This document shows positions 26,482 through 35,117 of a stretch of DNA of 64,000 bases, one piece after another (the stretch's first letter is position 1; each line of letters begins with the position of its first letter). The position numbers and the translations under genes were made by a program. This DNA comes from Campylobacter sp. CN_NE2 (GTDB lineage Bacteria > Campylobacterota > Campylobacteria > Campylobacterales > Campylobacteraceae): assembly GCF_027797465.1 (NCBI RefSeq), contig NZ_CP115608.1:1240001-1304000 (forward strand). Direction: 5' to 3'. Below the pieces are notes generated by a model. That model made no database searches. It was not told where the DNA came from and worked only from the letters and a program-made list of their open reading frames with translations.

Positions 26482-27746
26482 TGAAAAATCCATTACTCAA
26501 CAAGATACTCATTACATTGGGTTTTTTGCTTGCTTTTAGGCTACTGGCTTATGTTCCGGTGCCCGGAGTAGATGTTGAGGTCGTAAAGGAATTTTTTAAA
26601 AATAATAGCGATAATGCACTAGGCATGTTTAATATGTTCAGCGGTAAGGCCGCTGAACGACTGAGCGTTATTTCGCTCGGTATTATGCCTTACATTACCG
26701 CTTCTATTATTATGGAGCTTCTTGCGGCTACATTTCCGAATTTAGGCAAGTTAAAAAAAGAGCGAGACGGAATGCAAAAATATATGCAAATAATCCGTTA
26801 TGCAACAATCGCAATCACAATAGTTCAATCAATTGGTGTTAGTATCGGTTTGCAAAGTCTAACAGGAAATAACGGCGCACCTGCCATTATGACTGAGAAT
26901 TCAAACGAATTTATATTTATTTCGTGTGTTTCGATGTTAGCAGGAACTATGCTGCTTATGTGGATTGGCGAACAAATCACTCAAAGAGGTATCGGAAACG
27001 GAACAAGTTTAATCATTTTTGCAGGTATTGTTAGTGCTATTCCTGCTGCTATTGGCGGAACCGTAAATTTGGTAAATACAGGCGAAATGAATTTCTTGGT
27101 TTTATTCTTAATTTTATTAATCGTTCTAGCAACCGTCGGCATTATTATCTATGTCGAGCTTGGCGAGAGAAGAATTCCTATTTCGTATTCTAGAAAAGTG
27201 ATTATGCAAAATCAAAATAAAAGAATAATGAACTATATCCCTATCAAGTTAAATTTAAGCGGTGTTATTCCGCCGATTTTCGCGAGTGCGGTTTTGATGT
27301 TTCCTAGCACGATTTTACAAGCTAGCACAAATCCGTATATCCAAAAAATCAACGACTTTTTAAGTCCGAGCGGATATTTTTTCAACTTTTTAACTTTTGT
27401 TTTGGTTGTATTTTTTGCATATTTTTACGCTTCGATTGCGTTTAACTCAAAAGATATTAGCGAAAATCTCAAAAAACAAGGCGGTTTTGTTCCTGGAATT
27501 CGCCCGGGAGAAGGAACGGCGACATATCTAAATGATATTGCAAGTCGTTTGACATTTTGGGGTTCTATTTATTTGGGTTTAGTAACCGTTATACCATGGC
27601 TATTAGTTAAATTTATGGGCGTTCCGTTTTATTTCGGCGGAACAAGCGTTTTGATTGTTGTATCTGTTGCGCTTGATACCATGAGAAGAATCGAAGCTCA
27701 AATTTACATGAATAAATATCAAACTTTAAGCGCGGTAGGCTTATAA
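26481..27746 (+). CDS. secY: Protein translocase subunit SecY
   Basis: 421 residues with ten predicted membrane helices; the pore of the SecYEG channel in the inner membrane. VPGVDV in the plug region, NMFSGKAAERLSVISLGIMPYITASIIMELL, QITQRGIGNGTSLIIF and PGIRPGEGTATYLNDIASRLTF are conserved SecY blocks. It is the last member of the spc operon before map and infA. Confidence 0.97.
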   Translation: MKNPLLNKILITLGFLLAFRLLAYVPVPGVDVEVVKEFFKNNSDNALGMFNMFSGKAAERLSVISLGIMPYITASIIMELLAATFPNLGKLKKERDGMQKYMQIIRYATIAITIVQSIGVSIGLQSLTGNNGAPAIMTENSNEFIFISCVSMLAGTMLLMWIGEQITQRGIGNGTSLIIFAGIVSAIPAAIGGTVNLVNTGEMNFLVLFLILLIVLATVGIIIYVELGERRIPISYSRKVIMQNQNKRIMNYIPIKLNLSGVIPPIFASAVLMFPSTILQASTNPYIQKINDFLSPSGYFFNFLTFVLVVFFAYFYASIAFNSKDISENLKKQGGFVPGIRPGEGTATYLNDIASRLTFWGSIYLGLVTVIPWLLVKFMGVPFYFGGTSVLIVVSVALDTMRRIEAQIYMNKYQTLSAVGL

Positions 27747-27747
27747 A

Positions 27748-28515
27748 ATGGCAATCACGCTAAAAAACGCAAAAGACATTGAGGGCTTACGGGCGGCGAA
27801 TAAAATCGTCGCTGCCGCCCTTGATTACGCAGAAGAGTTTTTAAAACCGGGTATGACGCTTTTAGAAGTCGATAAAAAAATCGACGAATTTATCACTAGC
27901 AAGGGCGCATATCCTGCGTTTAAAGGACTTTACGGCTTTCCAAATGCTGCTTGTTTATCACTAAATGAAGTTATAATTCACGGAATTCCTGATAATACCA
28001 CTTTAAAAGAAGGCGATATTTTAGGCGTTGATGTCGGAAGCAAACTAAACGGCTATTACGGCGATAGCGCACGAACCTTTCCTATCGGTAAAATTTCAAA
28101 AGAAGATGAAGATTTGATTGCGTGTAGTAAGGACGCTCTTTATCATGCGATTGATTTTATAAAGGTCGGTATGCACTTTAAAGAAGTTTGCTTCGAGCTT
28201 GAAAAATTTATAAAATCACGCGGTTTTGTGCCGCTAATTGGCTTTTGTGGTCATGGTATCGGAAAAAAACCGCACGAAGAGCCTGAAATTCCAAACTACT
28301 TAGAAGGTAATAACCCAAAAGCAGGTCCAAAAATCAAGAATGGTATGGTTTTTTGCATTGAGCCGATGATTTGCCAAAAAGACGGCACGGCAGTAATCGC
28401 AAAAGACAAATGGACAACAACGGCAAAAGACGGGCTTAGAACTAGCCATTATGAGCATTGTTTGGCGGTTGTGAATAATAAAGTCGAAATTTTAAGCAAA
28501 AGCTTGAAAGATTAA
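27748..28515 (+). CDS. map: Type I methionine aminopeptidase
   Basis: 255 residues. It removes the initiator methionine. Metal ligands Asp95, Asp106, His169, Glu205 and Glu236 and the proton-shuttle His79 can all be placed ([47 protein letters not shown]). It starts one base after secY and is translationally linked. Confidence 0.97.
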   Translation: MAITLKNAKDIEGLRAANKIVAAALDYAEEFLKPGMTLLEVDKKIDEFITSKGAYPAFKGLYGFPNAACLSLNEVIIHGIPDNTTLKEGDILGVDVGSKLNGYYGDSARTFPIGKISKEDEDLIACSKDALYHAIDFIKVGMHFKEVCFELEKFIKSRGFVPLIGFCGHGIGKKPHEEPEIPNYLEGNNPKAGPKIKNGMVFCIEPMICQKDGTAVIAKDKWTTTAKDGLRTSHYEHCLAVVNNKVEILSKSLKD

Positions 28516-28531
28516 AAAAGGAGAGAATTTA

Positions 28532-28750
28532 ATGGCAAAAGATGATGTCATTGAGATTGACGGAAATGTAATCGAGGCGTTGCCAAATGCGACATTTAAG
28601 GTCGAGCTTGATAATAAGCATGTGATTTTATGCCATATCGCGGGCAAAATGCGTATGCACTATATTAAAATTATGCCGGGCGATCGTGTCAAAGTCGAGC
28701 TTACGCCATATAGCCTAGATAAAGGTAGAATTACTTATCGCTATAAATAA
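28532..28750 (+). CDS. infA: Translation initiation factor IF-1
   Basis: 72 residues, OB fold: [82 protein letters not shown] upstream. In other Campylobacter rpmJ-rpsM follow at once; here about 6.2 kb intervenes, beginning with palindromic element B1, 11 bases after the stop. Confidence 0.97.
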   Translation: MAKDDVIEIDGNVIEALPNATFKVELDNKHVILCHIAGKMRMHYIKIMPGDRVKVELTPYSLDKGRITYRYK

Positions 28751-28761
28751 ATTTATCATTA

Positions 28762-28868
28762 AATTCAGCCTAGCTTTTTCGAGTGTTTGCAAATTTCTCC
28801 TTCGATAGGCAACAGCCTTATCTCAGTCGAAATTTGCTTCACAGCTCAAAAAATCGTCGGCATACGCA
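28762..28868 (+). repeat. Dispersed palindromic element, family B, copy 1
   Basis: Starts TTCAGCCTAGCTTT and ends AAAATCGTCGGCATACGCA, with self-complementary arms between (GAGtGTttGCAAATTTC against GAAATTTGCttCAcAGCTC). The loop holds GATAGGCAACAGCCTTATC, itself a small stem. It shares its ends, but not its arms, with the copies at 32905 and 33029. The rest of 28751-28928 has no gene. Confidence 0.75.
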
Positions 28869-28928
28869 GTTTAAATTTAGCATTGAATTATTTTTCTAAA
28901 TTTAGCAAGATTGTTGCATTAAATTTAA

Positions 28929-29438
28929 TCAAATTAACTCTATATAATGTGGAATTATATCTTCATAAATGCCGTTTTTATTTAAAAAACCACCCTTAAT
29001 CACGCCAAGTTTGGTAAATCCTAATTTTTCATAAAGTCTTAGTGCTACTTCGTTGTTTGCGACAACGGCGTTAAACTGCATAATGCGAAAACCAAGCTCT
29101 TTCGCCCTTAAAAGGCTATGGCGAACCAGAATCTCGCCCACGCCCTTACCCCGTGCATTTTTAGCCACAGCGTAACTTGCGTTTGCGATATGAGCGCACC
29201 TGCCGACATTATTTGGGTGCAAGATATAAAGTCCCAAAATTTCACCCTTTTTATCTGAATTTGCACCAGTTTCAACCGCAACTCCAACAAAACTTTGAGA
29301 AGAGAAAAACTTAAATCCACTAATTTCATCTAAAAGCTCAGTTTGCGGAAAGGCAACGCCATTTTCGACCACTTCGTTCCAAATTTGGATTATAAATTTA
29401 ATGTCATCTTGTCTAAATTCACGCACTTTTATACTCAT
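28929..29438 (-). CDS. GNAT-family N-acetyltransferase
   Basis: 169 residues. The acetyl-CoA-binding motif A is VAKNARGKGVGEILVRHSL (R/Q-x-x-G-x-G/A), followed by NEVALRLYEKLGFTKLGVIKGGF. The start MSIKVREFRQDDIKFIIQIWNEVV is typical of the family. The acceptor substrate is unknown. It is the first gene of the insertion, opposite in orientation to the ribosomal operon and divergent from the CoA-transferase gene. Confidence 0.88.
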   Translation of the reverse strand: MSIKVREFRQDDIKFIIQIWNEVVENGVAFPQTELLDEISGFKFFSSQSFVGVAVETGANSDKKGEILGLYILHPNNVGRCAHIANASYAVAKNARGKGVGEILVRHSLLRAKELGFRIMQFNAVVANNEVALRLYEKLGFTKLGVIKGGFLNKNGIYEDIIPHYIELI

Positions 29439-29526
29439 TTATTACCTTGTAAAATTTTGTTAATATTGATAAATTGTGAATTTTACAGAATTTAGGTTTA
29501 ATTTGGTTTTAAAATTTTTTCTCGTA

Positions 29527-29555
29527 GGATAATCACAGCAAAAAAATATTATAAT
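29527..29555 (+). promoter_or_regulatory. Promoter block shared by the two CoA-transferase genes (copy 1)
   Basis: A 29-bp block from GGATAATCACAGC through an A7 run to ATTATAAT (the -10 box) is identical to 34708-34736 on the minus strand, upstream of the paralogue. Conservation stops outside it, suggesting that the two genes are co-regulated or that conversion tracts reach here. Confidence 0.7.
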
Positions 29556-29587
29556 GCAAATTTAATTAAAATTTAGCAGGAGTAAAA

Positions 29588-31132
29588 GTGGGCATTAGCT
29601 ACGAAAAATTTGAAGTTTCGGACACGAGTAGAGTTAAAAATAAAGAGTATTTAAAAAAAGTCATTTCAGCCACAAAGGCTGCCAAGCTAATTCCGCACGG
29701 AGCGTTGATTGGTTTTGGAGGCTTTGTGGGTGCCGGTGCCCCAATTGTAGTACCTATGGCATTAGCCCAAAGAGCAGAAAAACTTCACGCACAAGGCAAA
29801 GAATTTCAAATCAAAGCACTAACAGGAGCTTCAACTGATCCAAATTTAGACGGCGTTTTAGCAAGAGCTGGTGCCGTTAGTTTTAGAGCGCCTTTTAATA
29901 CAGATAAAGATATGCGAATATCAGTAAATTCAAATAAAACTAAATATATGGATATTCATCTTTCAAGTCTAGCTCAGTATGCCGAATCTGGATTTTTTGG
30001 AGAAATGGATTTTGCTATTGTTGAGATTTCAGGTATCACAGAAGATGGGAAATTGGTGCCATCGACTTCGGTGGGTAATGCGCAAAATTGGCTAAATATT
30101 GCCAAAAAAGTTATTTTAGAAGTAAATATTTCTCAGCCATTGGAATTAGAAAAACTGCATGATGTCGCTGTTTTGGCTCGTTCGCCGTATCAAAAAGAAA
30201 TACCTATCAATGAAGTAGGAGATCGCATAGGAACACCATATTTAACAGTCGATCCAGATAAAGTCGTAGCCGTAGTAGTAGCAAACACACCAGATCGTGT
30301 TAATAAATTTACTCCACTTGATGAAATTTCAATCGCAATCGGAGATAATGTCGTTAAATTTTTTGAACAAGAAGTAAAAGCCGGAAGGTTGCCAAAAGAT
30401 ACTCTCTTGCCTTTACAATCAGGTGTAGGAAATATTCCAAACGCCGTTTTAGCCGCATTAAAAAAAGCATCTTATAAAGAGTTAAATTTTTATACCGAAG
30501 TTATCCAAGATGGACTTTTAGAGCTTATAAAAGAAGGTATCGCAGGTACCGTCAGCTCAGCTTCATTATATCTTAGTTTTGAAGCTACGCAAGACTTCCG
30601 CGAAAACATCAACTTCTACTCCAAACACATAGTCCTTCGCCCACAAGAACTTTCAAACAACCCGGAAGTCATAAGAAGACTTGGCGTAATAGCAATGAAC
30701 GGAATGCTAGAAGCCGACATTTACGGAAATGTAAATTCGACAAATGTTATGGGAACACAGATGATGAACGGCATAGGCGGAAGCGGTGATTTTGCAAGAA
30801 ATGGTTATATTTCTATATTCCTTACGCCATCAACTGCAAAAGGTGGAGCAATAAGCTCAATCGTTCCTTTTGTAAGCCATGTCGATCACACAGAACACGA
30901 TACAATGGTAATAGTTAGCGAATATGGTTATGCAGATTTGCGTGGTAAAAGCCCAAGAGAAAGAGCCGCTGAGATGATAAAAATAGCTCACCCTGATTAC
31001 AGAGAAGCTTTGCAAGATTATTTTGATAGAGCTTGTGCTAATGAAAAAGCAGGCCATACGCCACATATTTTAGACGAAGCACTATCTTGGCATGATAGAT
31101 TTAATAAAACAGGAACGATGAAAAAGGCGTAG
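29588..31132 (+). CDS. Acetyl-CoA hydrolase / CoA-transferase (Ach1-type), paralogue 1
   Basis: 514 residues from a GTG start (AGGAG upstream). This is a class I CoA-transferase of the acetyl-CoA hydrolase/succinate:acetate (AarC, ScpC) type, two alpha/beta domains. Conserved blocks: GFGGFVGAGAPIVVP, NLDGVLARAGAVSFRAPFNTD, the catalytic-glutamate stretch YTEVIQDGLLELI with Glu304, and GGSGDFARNGYISIFLTPSTAKGG. It may move CoA between short-chain acids or hydrolyse acetyl-CoA. It is nearly identical to 33134-34675 in blocks (its last 175 residues match throughout) yet diverges at residues about 186-215 and 290-335. Both stand in inverted orientation. Confidence 0.85.
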   Translation: MGISYEKFEVSDTSRVKNKEYLKKVISATKAAKLIPHGALIGFGGFVGAGAPIVVPMALAQRAEKLHAQGKEFQIKALTGASTDPNLDGVLARAGAVSFRAPFNTDKDMRISVNSNKTKYMDIHLSSLAQYAESGFFGEMDFAIVEISGITEDGKLVPSTSVGNAQNWLNIAKKVILEVNISQPLELEKLHDVAVLARSPYQKEIPINEVGDRIGTPYLTVDPDKVVAVVVANTPDRVNKFTPLDEISIAIGDNVVKFFEQEVKAGRLPKDTLLPLQSGVGNIPNAVLAALKKASYKELNFYTEVIQDGLLELIKEGIAGTVSSASLYLSFEATQDFRENINFYSKHIVLRPQELSNNPEVIRRLGVIAMNGMLEADIYGNVNSTNVMGTQMMNGIGGSGDFARNGYISIFLTPSTAKGGAISSIVPFVSHVDHTEHDTMVIVSEYGYADLRGKSPRERAAEMIKIAHPDYREALQDYFDRACANEKAGHTPHILDEALSWHDRFNKTGTMKKA

Positions 31133-31159
31133 GCTTTTTAAGTTGAAACTAGCCTAGCT
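30593..31159 (+). repeat. Left arm of a 567-bp near-identical inverted repeat
   Basis: Runs from GACTTCCGCG in the coding region through the stop codon and about 27 bp beyond (GGCTTTTTAAGTTGAAA..AGCCTAGCT). Its inverted partner is 33107-33673, of equal length with no indel seen and only scattered substitutions. The match ends exactly where element B sequence is replaced by element A3. Confidence 0.85.
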
Positions 31160-31162
31160 CTT

Positions 31163-31294
31163 AATTCCCCAAGCCTGACGGATTTACGCACAAATTTAGG
31201 CAATTTCATCGCTCATTACCGCCACAGGTAACTTCGCTCGAAACTGCCTAAATTTGTGCGTAACTACGCCTATCTTGTCTTGAATATTTTTAGC
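31163..31294 (+). repeat. Dispersed palindromic element, family A, copy 3
   Basis: AATTCCCC at the start and TGTCTTGAATATTTTTAGC at the end. Arms 31185-31207 and 31240-31262 match in 22 of 23 positions (core CGCACAAATTTAGGCA). The apex is ATCGCTCATTACC...GGTAACTTCGCTC. It lies directly against AGCCTAGCT, the opening of a family B element, as if A had replaced the remainder of B. Confidence 0.85.
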
Positions 31295-31373
31295 TAATTA
31301 AATAAATTTAAAAATCTTATTTCAAGCGTTGCAATGCATTTATTGAATTCCGCACTTTTGGCGATTACAAAAT

Positions 31374-31979
31374 TTAAAATCCCAAATTTTCATCTATCAA
31401 AACGACTTCGTATTCGCAGCCGTTTGGCGGATAATAAAACACGCTAAAACCACGACAAATTCGCTCTTTGCTATTGCAGTCATAACATTTATCGCCGTTT
31501 AATACGCACGGAGTTTTCACGCCAAATCTATTTGCATTTTTGACCGCAGCCACATTTCTAGCCCTGCTCATTGCACTATCAAAATCAGGTGCGATTTTGT
31601 TTTTGCCGACGACAAAATAAACCTTTTTGTGCCCGTAGCAAAGTGCGCCTATGCGATTTCCTGTGCCGTCGATATTGATGATTTGGCCACTCTGCGAAAT
31701 GCCATTTACCGATGAAATGTAAATATCGGTCGTAAGGGCAATTTTGCGTGTCTCATCGGCACTTAAATTTTTATCAAGCACCCAGTGCCAGTAAGTGTCG
31801 TTGTGTGAATTTAGAGCTTCATAAAGCCCCATTTCTTTGATACTCATCGAGCCACCAAAGCCCACGCTTACGCCATTTATTTGCAAATTTAAATACTGCG
31901 TCGCTTTTTCTTTGTTTTCAAAAACACTGACCTTGTAGCCTAAATTTTCTAAATTTTTAGTTATCTTTTCAAAATCCAT
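31374..31979 (-). CDS. LUD-domain protein (LutC/DUF162-like)
   Basis: 201 residues. The LUD fold of lactate-utilisation proteins is suggested by VSVGFGGSMSIKEMGLYEAL, ALTTDIYISSVNGISQSGQIINIDGTGNRIGA and KKVYFVVGKNKIA. A cysteine-rich tail follows (CVLNGDKCYDC...ICRG), typical of the stand-alone subgroup and possibly metal-binding. No LutA/LutB genes are adjacent. It lies between two inverted repeat arms and would be turned round if they recombine. Confidence 0.8.
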   Translation of the reverse strand: MDFEKITKNLENLGYKVSVFENKEKATQYLNLQINGVSVGFGGSMSIKEMGLYEALNSHNDTYWHWVLDKNLSADETRKIALTTDIYISSVNGISQSGQIINIDGTGNRIGALCYGHKKVYFVVGKNKIAPDFDSAMSRARNVAAVKNANRFGVKTPCVLNGDKCYDCNSKERICRGFSVFYYPPNGCEYEVVLIDENLGF

Positions 31980-32058
31980 TTTCGCAACCTTTTTAAAAAA
32001 TTACTCTAACATTTTATGAAAAATATACTTTGTTTGCTATAAAACAAATTTATCGCCG

Positions 32059-32838
32059 TTACAAGTTGGCAAAAAATTTTAAAATCCCAGAATAGCCGAT
32101 TTTCAAAGCCAACACAAGTAGTATCGCAAAATTTAACACCTTAAAAAATTTGGTGCTGATTTTGTGTCTTAGCCAAATTCCTACATACAAACCAGCAATT
32201 GAAAACAAAGTTAGCAAAAATATTAGGGCATATTCGCTTTGTTCTAGTAAGAAATATTGCTCTTTTAGCATATAAATTTGCACGATTTTTGCTAGTAAAA
32301 AACACAGATTACTCGCCTTTGCAACACGATTTTTATCATCGCTTTGGCTAAATAAAAACATAAGCAAAATCGGCGACATAGCATTGGTCGAACCACCGAT
32401 AATTCCTGCTAAAAATCCAAATAAAATCATATTTTTATTGTTTGAATTTATTTTAATGCTTTTAGCCTTGCCAAAAATATTTAGTAATCCATTAATCGAA
32501 TAATACAGCGTAACACACGCCATAAGCAGATACAAATAAGAAACACTTAGTATCAAAAGTAGCTTCACACCCAAAATCGTGCCAATAACGCTACTAATAG
32601 CTAGTAATTTATAGCTTTTAGTGTAATACAAAATTTCTTGCAAAATACCCTGTTTGCTATGACTGCAAAGCACCAGTGCGCTCATTAATAAGCTAGGCAA
32701 GGCAACTAGGGCGACAACCTTTGATAACGGCATAAAAAACGCAAGTGTTGTGGTAGCCAACATAGGAAACCCCATGCCAGAAATTCCATGCAACAACGAA
32801 GCGATGATGAAAACGGCAGATAAGATTATACTTTGCAT
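32059..32838 (-). CDS. TSUP-family (TauE/SafE) membrane permease
   Basis: 259 residues with eight hydrophobic segments. The duplicated family motif is seen as GISGMGFPMLATTTLAFFMPLSKVVALVALPSLL and GFLAGIIGGSTNAMSPILLMFLFSQ. TSUP carriers export sulfite, sulfoacetate or other organic anions. The neighbours (CoA-transferases, LUD) might suggest a small organic acid, but that is guesswork. Same strand as the LUD gene; 79 bases apart. Confidence 0.85.
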   Translation of the reverse strand: MQSIILSAVFIIASLLHGISGMGFPMLATTTLAFFMPLSKVVALVALPSLLMSALVLCSHSKQGILQEILYYTKSYKLLAISSVIGTILGVKLLLILSVSYLYLLMACVTLYYSINGLLNIFGKAKSIKINSNNKNMILFGFLAGIIGGSTNAMSPILLMFLFSQSDDKNRVAKASNLCFLLAKIVQIYMLKEQYFLLEQSEYALIFLLTLFSIAGLYVGIWLRHKISTKFFKVLNFAILLVLALKIGYSGILKFFANL

Positions 32839-32904
32839 AAAATTTTACTCTAAAATTCAAATTTGACAATTATCGCAGTGTAACTTCAACCTAAATTTAA
32901 AAAC

Positions 32905-33010
32905 CAAATGCCGATGATTTGTGGTGTTTTCGAACAAAACAAGCGAAAAACTAGGCGTCTGTCTGTTTGAGCGAGTTTTGTGACGAATCACCACAAAGCT
33001 AGGCTGAATT
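32905..33010 (-). repeat. Dispersed palindromic element, family B, copy 2
   Basis: Read on the minus strand: TTCAGCCTAGC, arm TTTGTGGTG.TTCG..ACAAAAC, loop, complementary arm, then CACCACAAATCATCGGCATTTG. It forms an imperfect stem of about 30 bp. It lies head-to-tail with copy 3. Confidence 0.75.
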
Positions 33011-33028
33011 TCCATTGCAAATTTTGAA

Positions 33029-33122
33029 TTGCCTATGCCGACGATTTTGCACCGAATTTGCATAAGATAAGACTTGATTTGTCTATCGTTGCAAATTCGG
33101 TGTAAAAGCTAGGCTGATTTCA
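33029..33122 (-). repeat. Dispersed palindromic element, family B, copy 3
   Basis: On the minus strand, TTGAAATCAGCCTAGCTTTT leads into arms 33090-33107 and 33045-33062 (core CACCGAATTTGCA against TGCAAATTCGGTG), an inner GATAGAC/GTCTTATC stem, and the end AAAATCGTCGGCATAGGCAA. It begins 12 bases after the paralogue 2 stop codon. Confidence 0.78.
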
Positions 33123-33673
33123 ACTTAAAAAGCCTACGCCTTTTTCATCGTTCCTGTTTTATTAAATCTATCATGCCAAGATAGTGCTTCGTCTAAAATA
33201 TGTGGCGTATGTCCTGCTTTTTCATTAGCACAAGCTCTATCGAAATAATCTTGCAAAGCTTCTCTGTAATCAGGGTGAGCGATTTTTATCATCTCAGCGG
33301 CTCTTTCTCTTGGGCTTTTACCACGCAAATCTGCATAACCATATTCGCTAACTATTACCATTGTATCGTGTTCTGTGTGATCGACATGGCTTACAAAAGG
33401 AACGATTGAGCTTATTGCTCCACCTTTTGCAGTTGATGGCGTAAGGAATATAGAAATATAACCATTTCTTGCAAAATCACCGCTTCCGCCTATGCCGTTC
33501 ATCATCTGTGTTCCCATAACATTTGTCGAATTTACATTTCCGTAAATGTCGGCTTCTAGCATTCCGTTCATTGCTATTACGCCAAGTCTTCTTATGACTT
33601 CCGGGTTGTTTGAAAGTTCTTGTGGGCGAAGGACTATGTGTTTGGAGTAGAAGTTGATGTTTTCGCGGAAGTC
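33107..33673 (-). repeat. Right arm of the 567-bp inverted repeat
   Basis: Inverted partner of 30593-31159. It covers the last third of paralogue 2, its stop and the first bases of element B3. About 1.95 kb (LUD, TSUP, A3, B2 and most of B3) lies between the arms. Confidence 0.85.
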
Positions 33674-34675
33674 ATCAACTGCATCAGGGCTAAGAGAGAG
33701 CGAAGCAGAGCTTGCCATTTCGACAACGCCGTCTTTGATTAAGTCTAAAAGTCCGTCTTGGATAACTTCTGTGTAGCATGTAAGGCCTTTGTATCCTGCT
33801 CGTTTAAGTCCAGCCAAAACGGCATTTGCGACATTGCCAATGCCAGATTGAAGTGGCAAAAGCGTATCTTTTGGCAACCTTCCAGCTTTTACTTCATTTT
33901 CAAAAAATTTAACGACATTATCTCCGATTGCGATTGAAATTTCATCAAGTGGAGTAAATTTATTAACACGATCTGGTGTGTTTGCTACTACTACGGCTAC
34001 GACTTTATCTGGATCGACTGTTAAATATGGTGTTCCTATGCGATCATCGACTTTTGTGATATTTAGTGGCTTTCTATGTGGCGGAAGTCCGAGAGTCGCC
34101 ACATCGTGAATTCCTTCTAATGCGGTTGGTTGGTAGTTATTTACTTCTAAAATAACCTTTTTAGCGATATTTAGCCATGTTTGATTATTACCGATTGAAG
34201 TCGAAGGTATCAATTTCCCGTCTTCTGTAATGCCCGAAATCTCAACAATAGCAAAATCCATTTCTCCAAAAAATCCAGATTCAGCATACTGAGCCAATGA
34301 TGAAAGATGAATATCCATATATTTAGTTTTATTTGAATTTACTGATATTCGCATATCTTTATCTGTATTAAAAGGTGCCCTAAAACTAACGGCACCAGCT
34401 CTTGCTAAAACGCCGTCTAAATTTGGATCAGTTGAAGCTCCTGTTAGTGCTTTGATTTGAAATTCTTTGCCATCGGCGTGAAGTTTTTCTGCTCTTTGGG
34501 CTAATGCCATAGGCACAGCTATCGGAGCACCAGCGCCCACAAAACCGCTAAAACCGACTAATGCGTCATTTTGGACAAATTCAGCAGCTTTATCTGCCGA
34601 AACTACTTTGTCTAAAAAAACTTTGCTTTTGATTCTACTTGTGTCTGAACTTTGCATACTTGCGTAATCACTCAT
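33134..34675 (-). CDS. Acetyl-CoA hydrolase / CoA-transferase (Ach1-type), paralogue 2
   Basis: 513 residues. Same fold and motifs as paralogue 1: GFSGFVGAGAPIAVP, YTEVIQDGLLDLI with the catalytic glutamate, GGSGDFARNGY. Blocks about 40-185, 213-283 and from about 340 to the end are essentially the same protein sequence, while three short blocks differ (N-terminus, about 187-210, about 290-335). Such a mosaic is the mark of gene conversion. The differing blocks could alter substrate choice. RBS AGGAG; ATG 34675. Confidence 0.85.
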   Translation of the reverse strand: MSDYASMQSSDTSRIKSKVFLDKVVSADKAAEFVQNDALVGFSGFVGAGAPIAVPMALAQRAEKLHADGKEFQIKALTGASTDPNLDGVLARAGAVSFRAPFNTDKDMRISVNSNKTKYMDIHLSSLAQYAESGFFGEMDFAIVEISGITEDGKLIPSTSIGNNQTWLNIAKKVILEVNNYQPTALEGIHDVATLGLPPHRKPLNITKVDDRIGTPYLTVDPDKVVAVVVANTPDRVNKFTPLDEISIAIGDNVVKFFENEVKAGRLPKDTLLPLQSGIGNVANAVLAGLKRAGYKGLTCYTEVIQDGLLDLIKDGVVEMASSASLSLSPDAVDDFRENINFYSKHIVLRPQELSNNPEVIRRLGVIAMNGMLEADIYGNVNSTNVMGTQMMNGIGGSGDFARNGYISIFLTPSTAKGGAISSIVPFVSHVDHTEHDTMVIVSEYGYADLRGKSPRERAAEMIKIAHPDYREALQDYFDRACANEKAGHTPHILDEALSWHDRFNKTGTMKKA

Positions 34676-34707
34676 TTTTTTCTCCTAAAATTTAAATTGA
34701 TTTGGCG

Positions 34708-34736
34708 ATTATAATATTTTTTTGCTGTGATTATCC
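34708..34736 (-). promoter_or_regulatory. Promoter block shared by the two CoA-transferase genes (copy 2)
   Basis: 29 bp identical to 29527-29555 in the direction of transcription, with the -10 box ATTATAAT about 33 bp before the ATG. Confidence 0.7.
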
Positions 34737-34887
34737 ATATTTTTAAAAAAATTGATTTTTTTTAAGTTAAATTTAAAATTTAACTTCGAATTTGCAGTAG
34801 AGCAAAACCGAATTCACACAAATTTATAAATTTTAAAGCAAACTTTGGGTAAAATCCTAGTTTTTGCAACTAACTGCGTGAAGAAGT

Positions 34888-34916
34888 GTTTTCAAAATCA
34901 CCGCTATTTTGAAAAC
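34888..34916 (+). promoter_or_regulatory. Hairpin in the rpmJ/alpha-operon leader
   Basis: An 11-bp perfect stem GTTTTCAAAAT (34888) / ATTTTGAAAAC (34906), followed about 40 bases later by a smaller AGGTGCAA-type stem (CTAAGTGCAAGTTGCACCTAAG). Together they lie between the spacer and the rpmJ RBS. This is the place where S4 feedback structures occur in other bacteria; homology to those is not shown. Confidence 0.5.
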
Positions 34917-35000
34917 AGTTGGTTTGATACTTTCGCCTGAAATTCGTTAAACCTAAGTGCAAGTTGCACCTAAGCGGAATAATTTTTTTAGGAGTGTAGG

Positions 35001-35114
35001 ATGAAAGTTCGTCCTTCTGTGAAGAAGATGTGCGACAAATGTAAAGTCGTTAAGCGTAAAGGTGTTGTTCACATTATTTGTGAAAATCCAAAACATAAAC
35101 AAAGACAAGGATAA
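35001..35114 (+). CDS. rpmJ: 50S ribosomal protein L36
   Basis: 37 residues: [37 protein letters not shown]. The zinc knuckle C-x2-C...C-x4-H is intact (C+ form). RBS AGGAGTGTAGG. It is the first gene of the separated alpha operon. Confidence 0.96.
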   Translation: MKVRPSVKKMCDKCKVVKRKGVVHIICENPKHKQRQG

Positions 35115-35117
35115 GTT

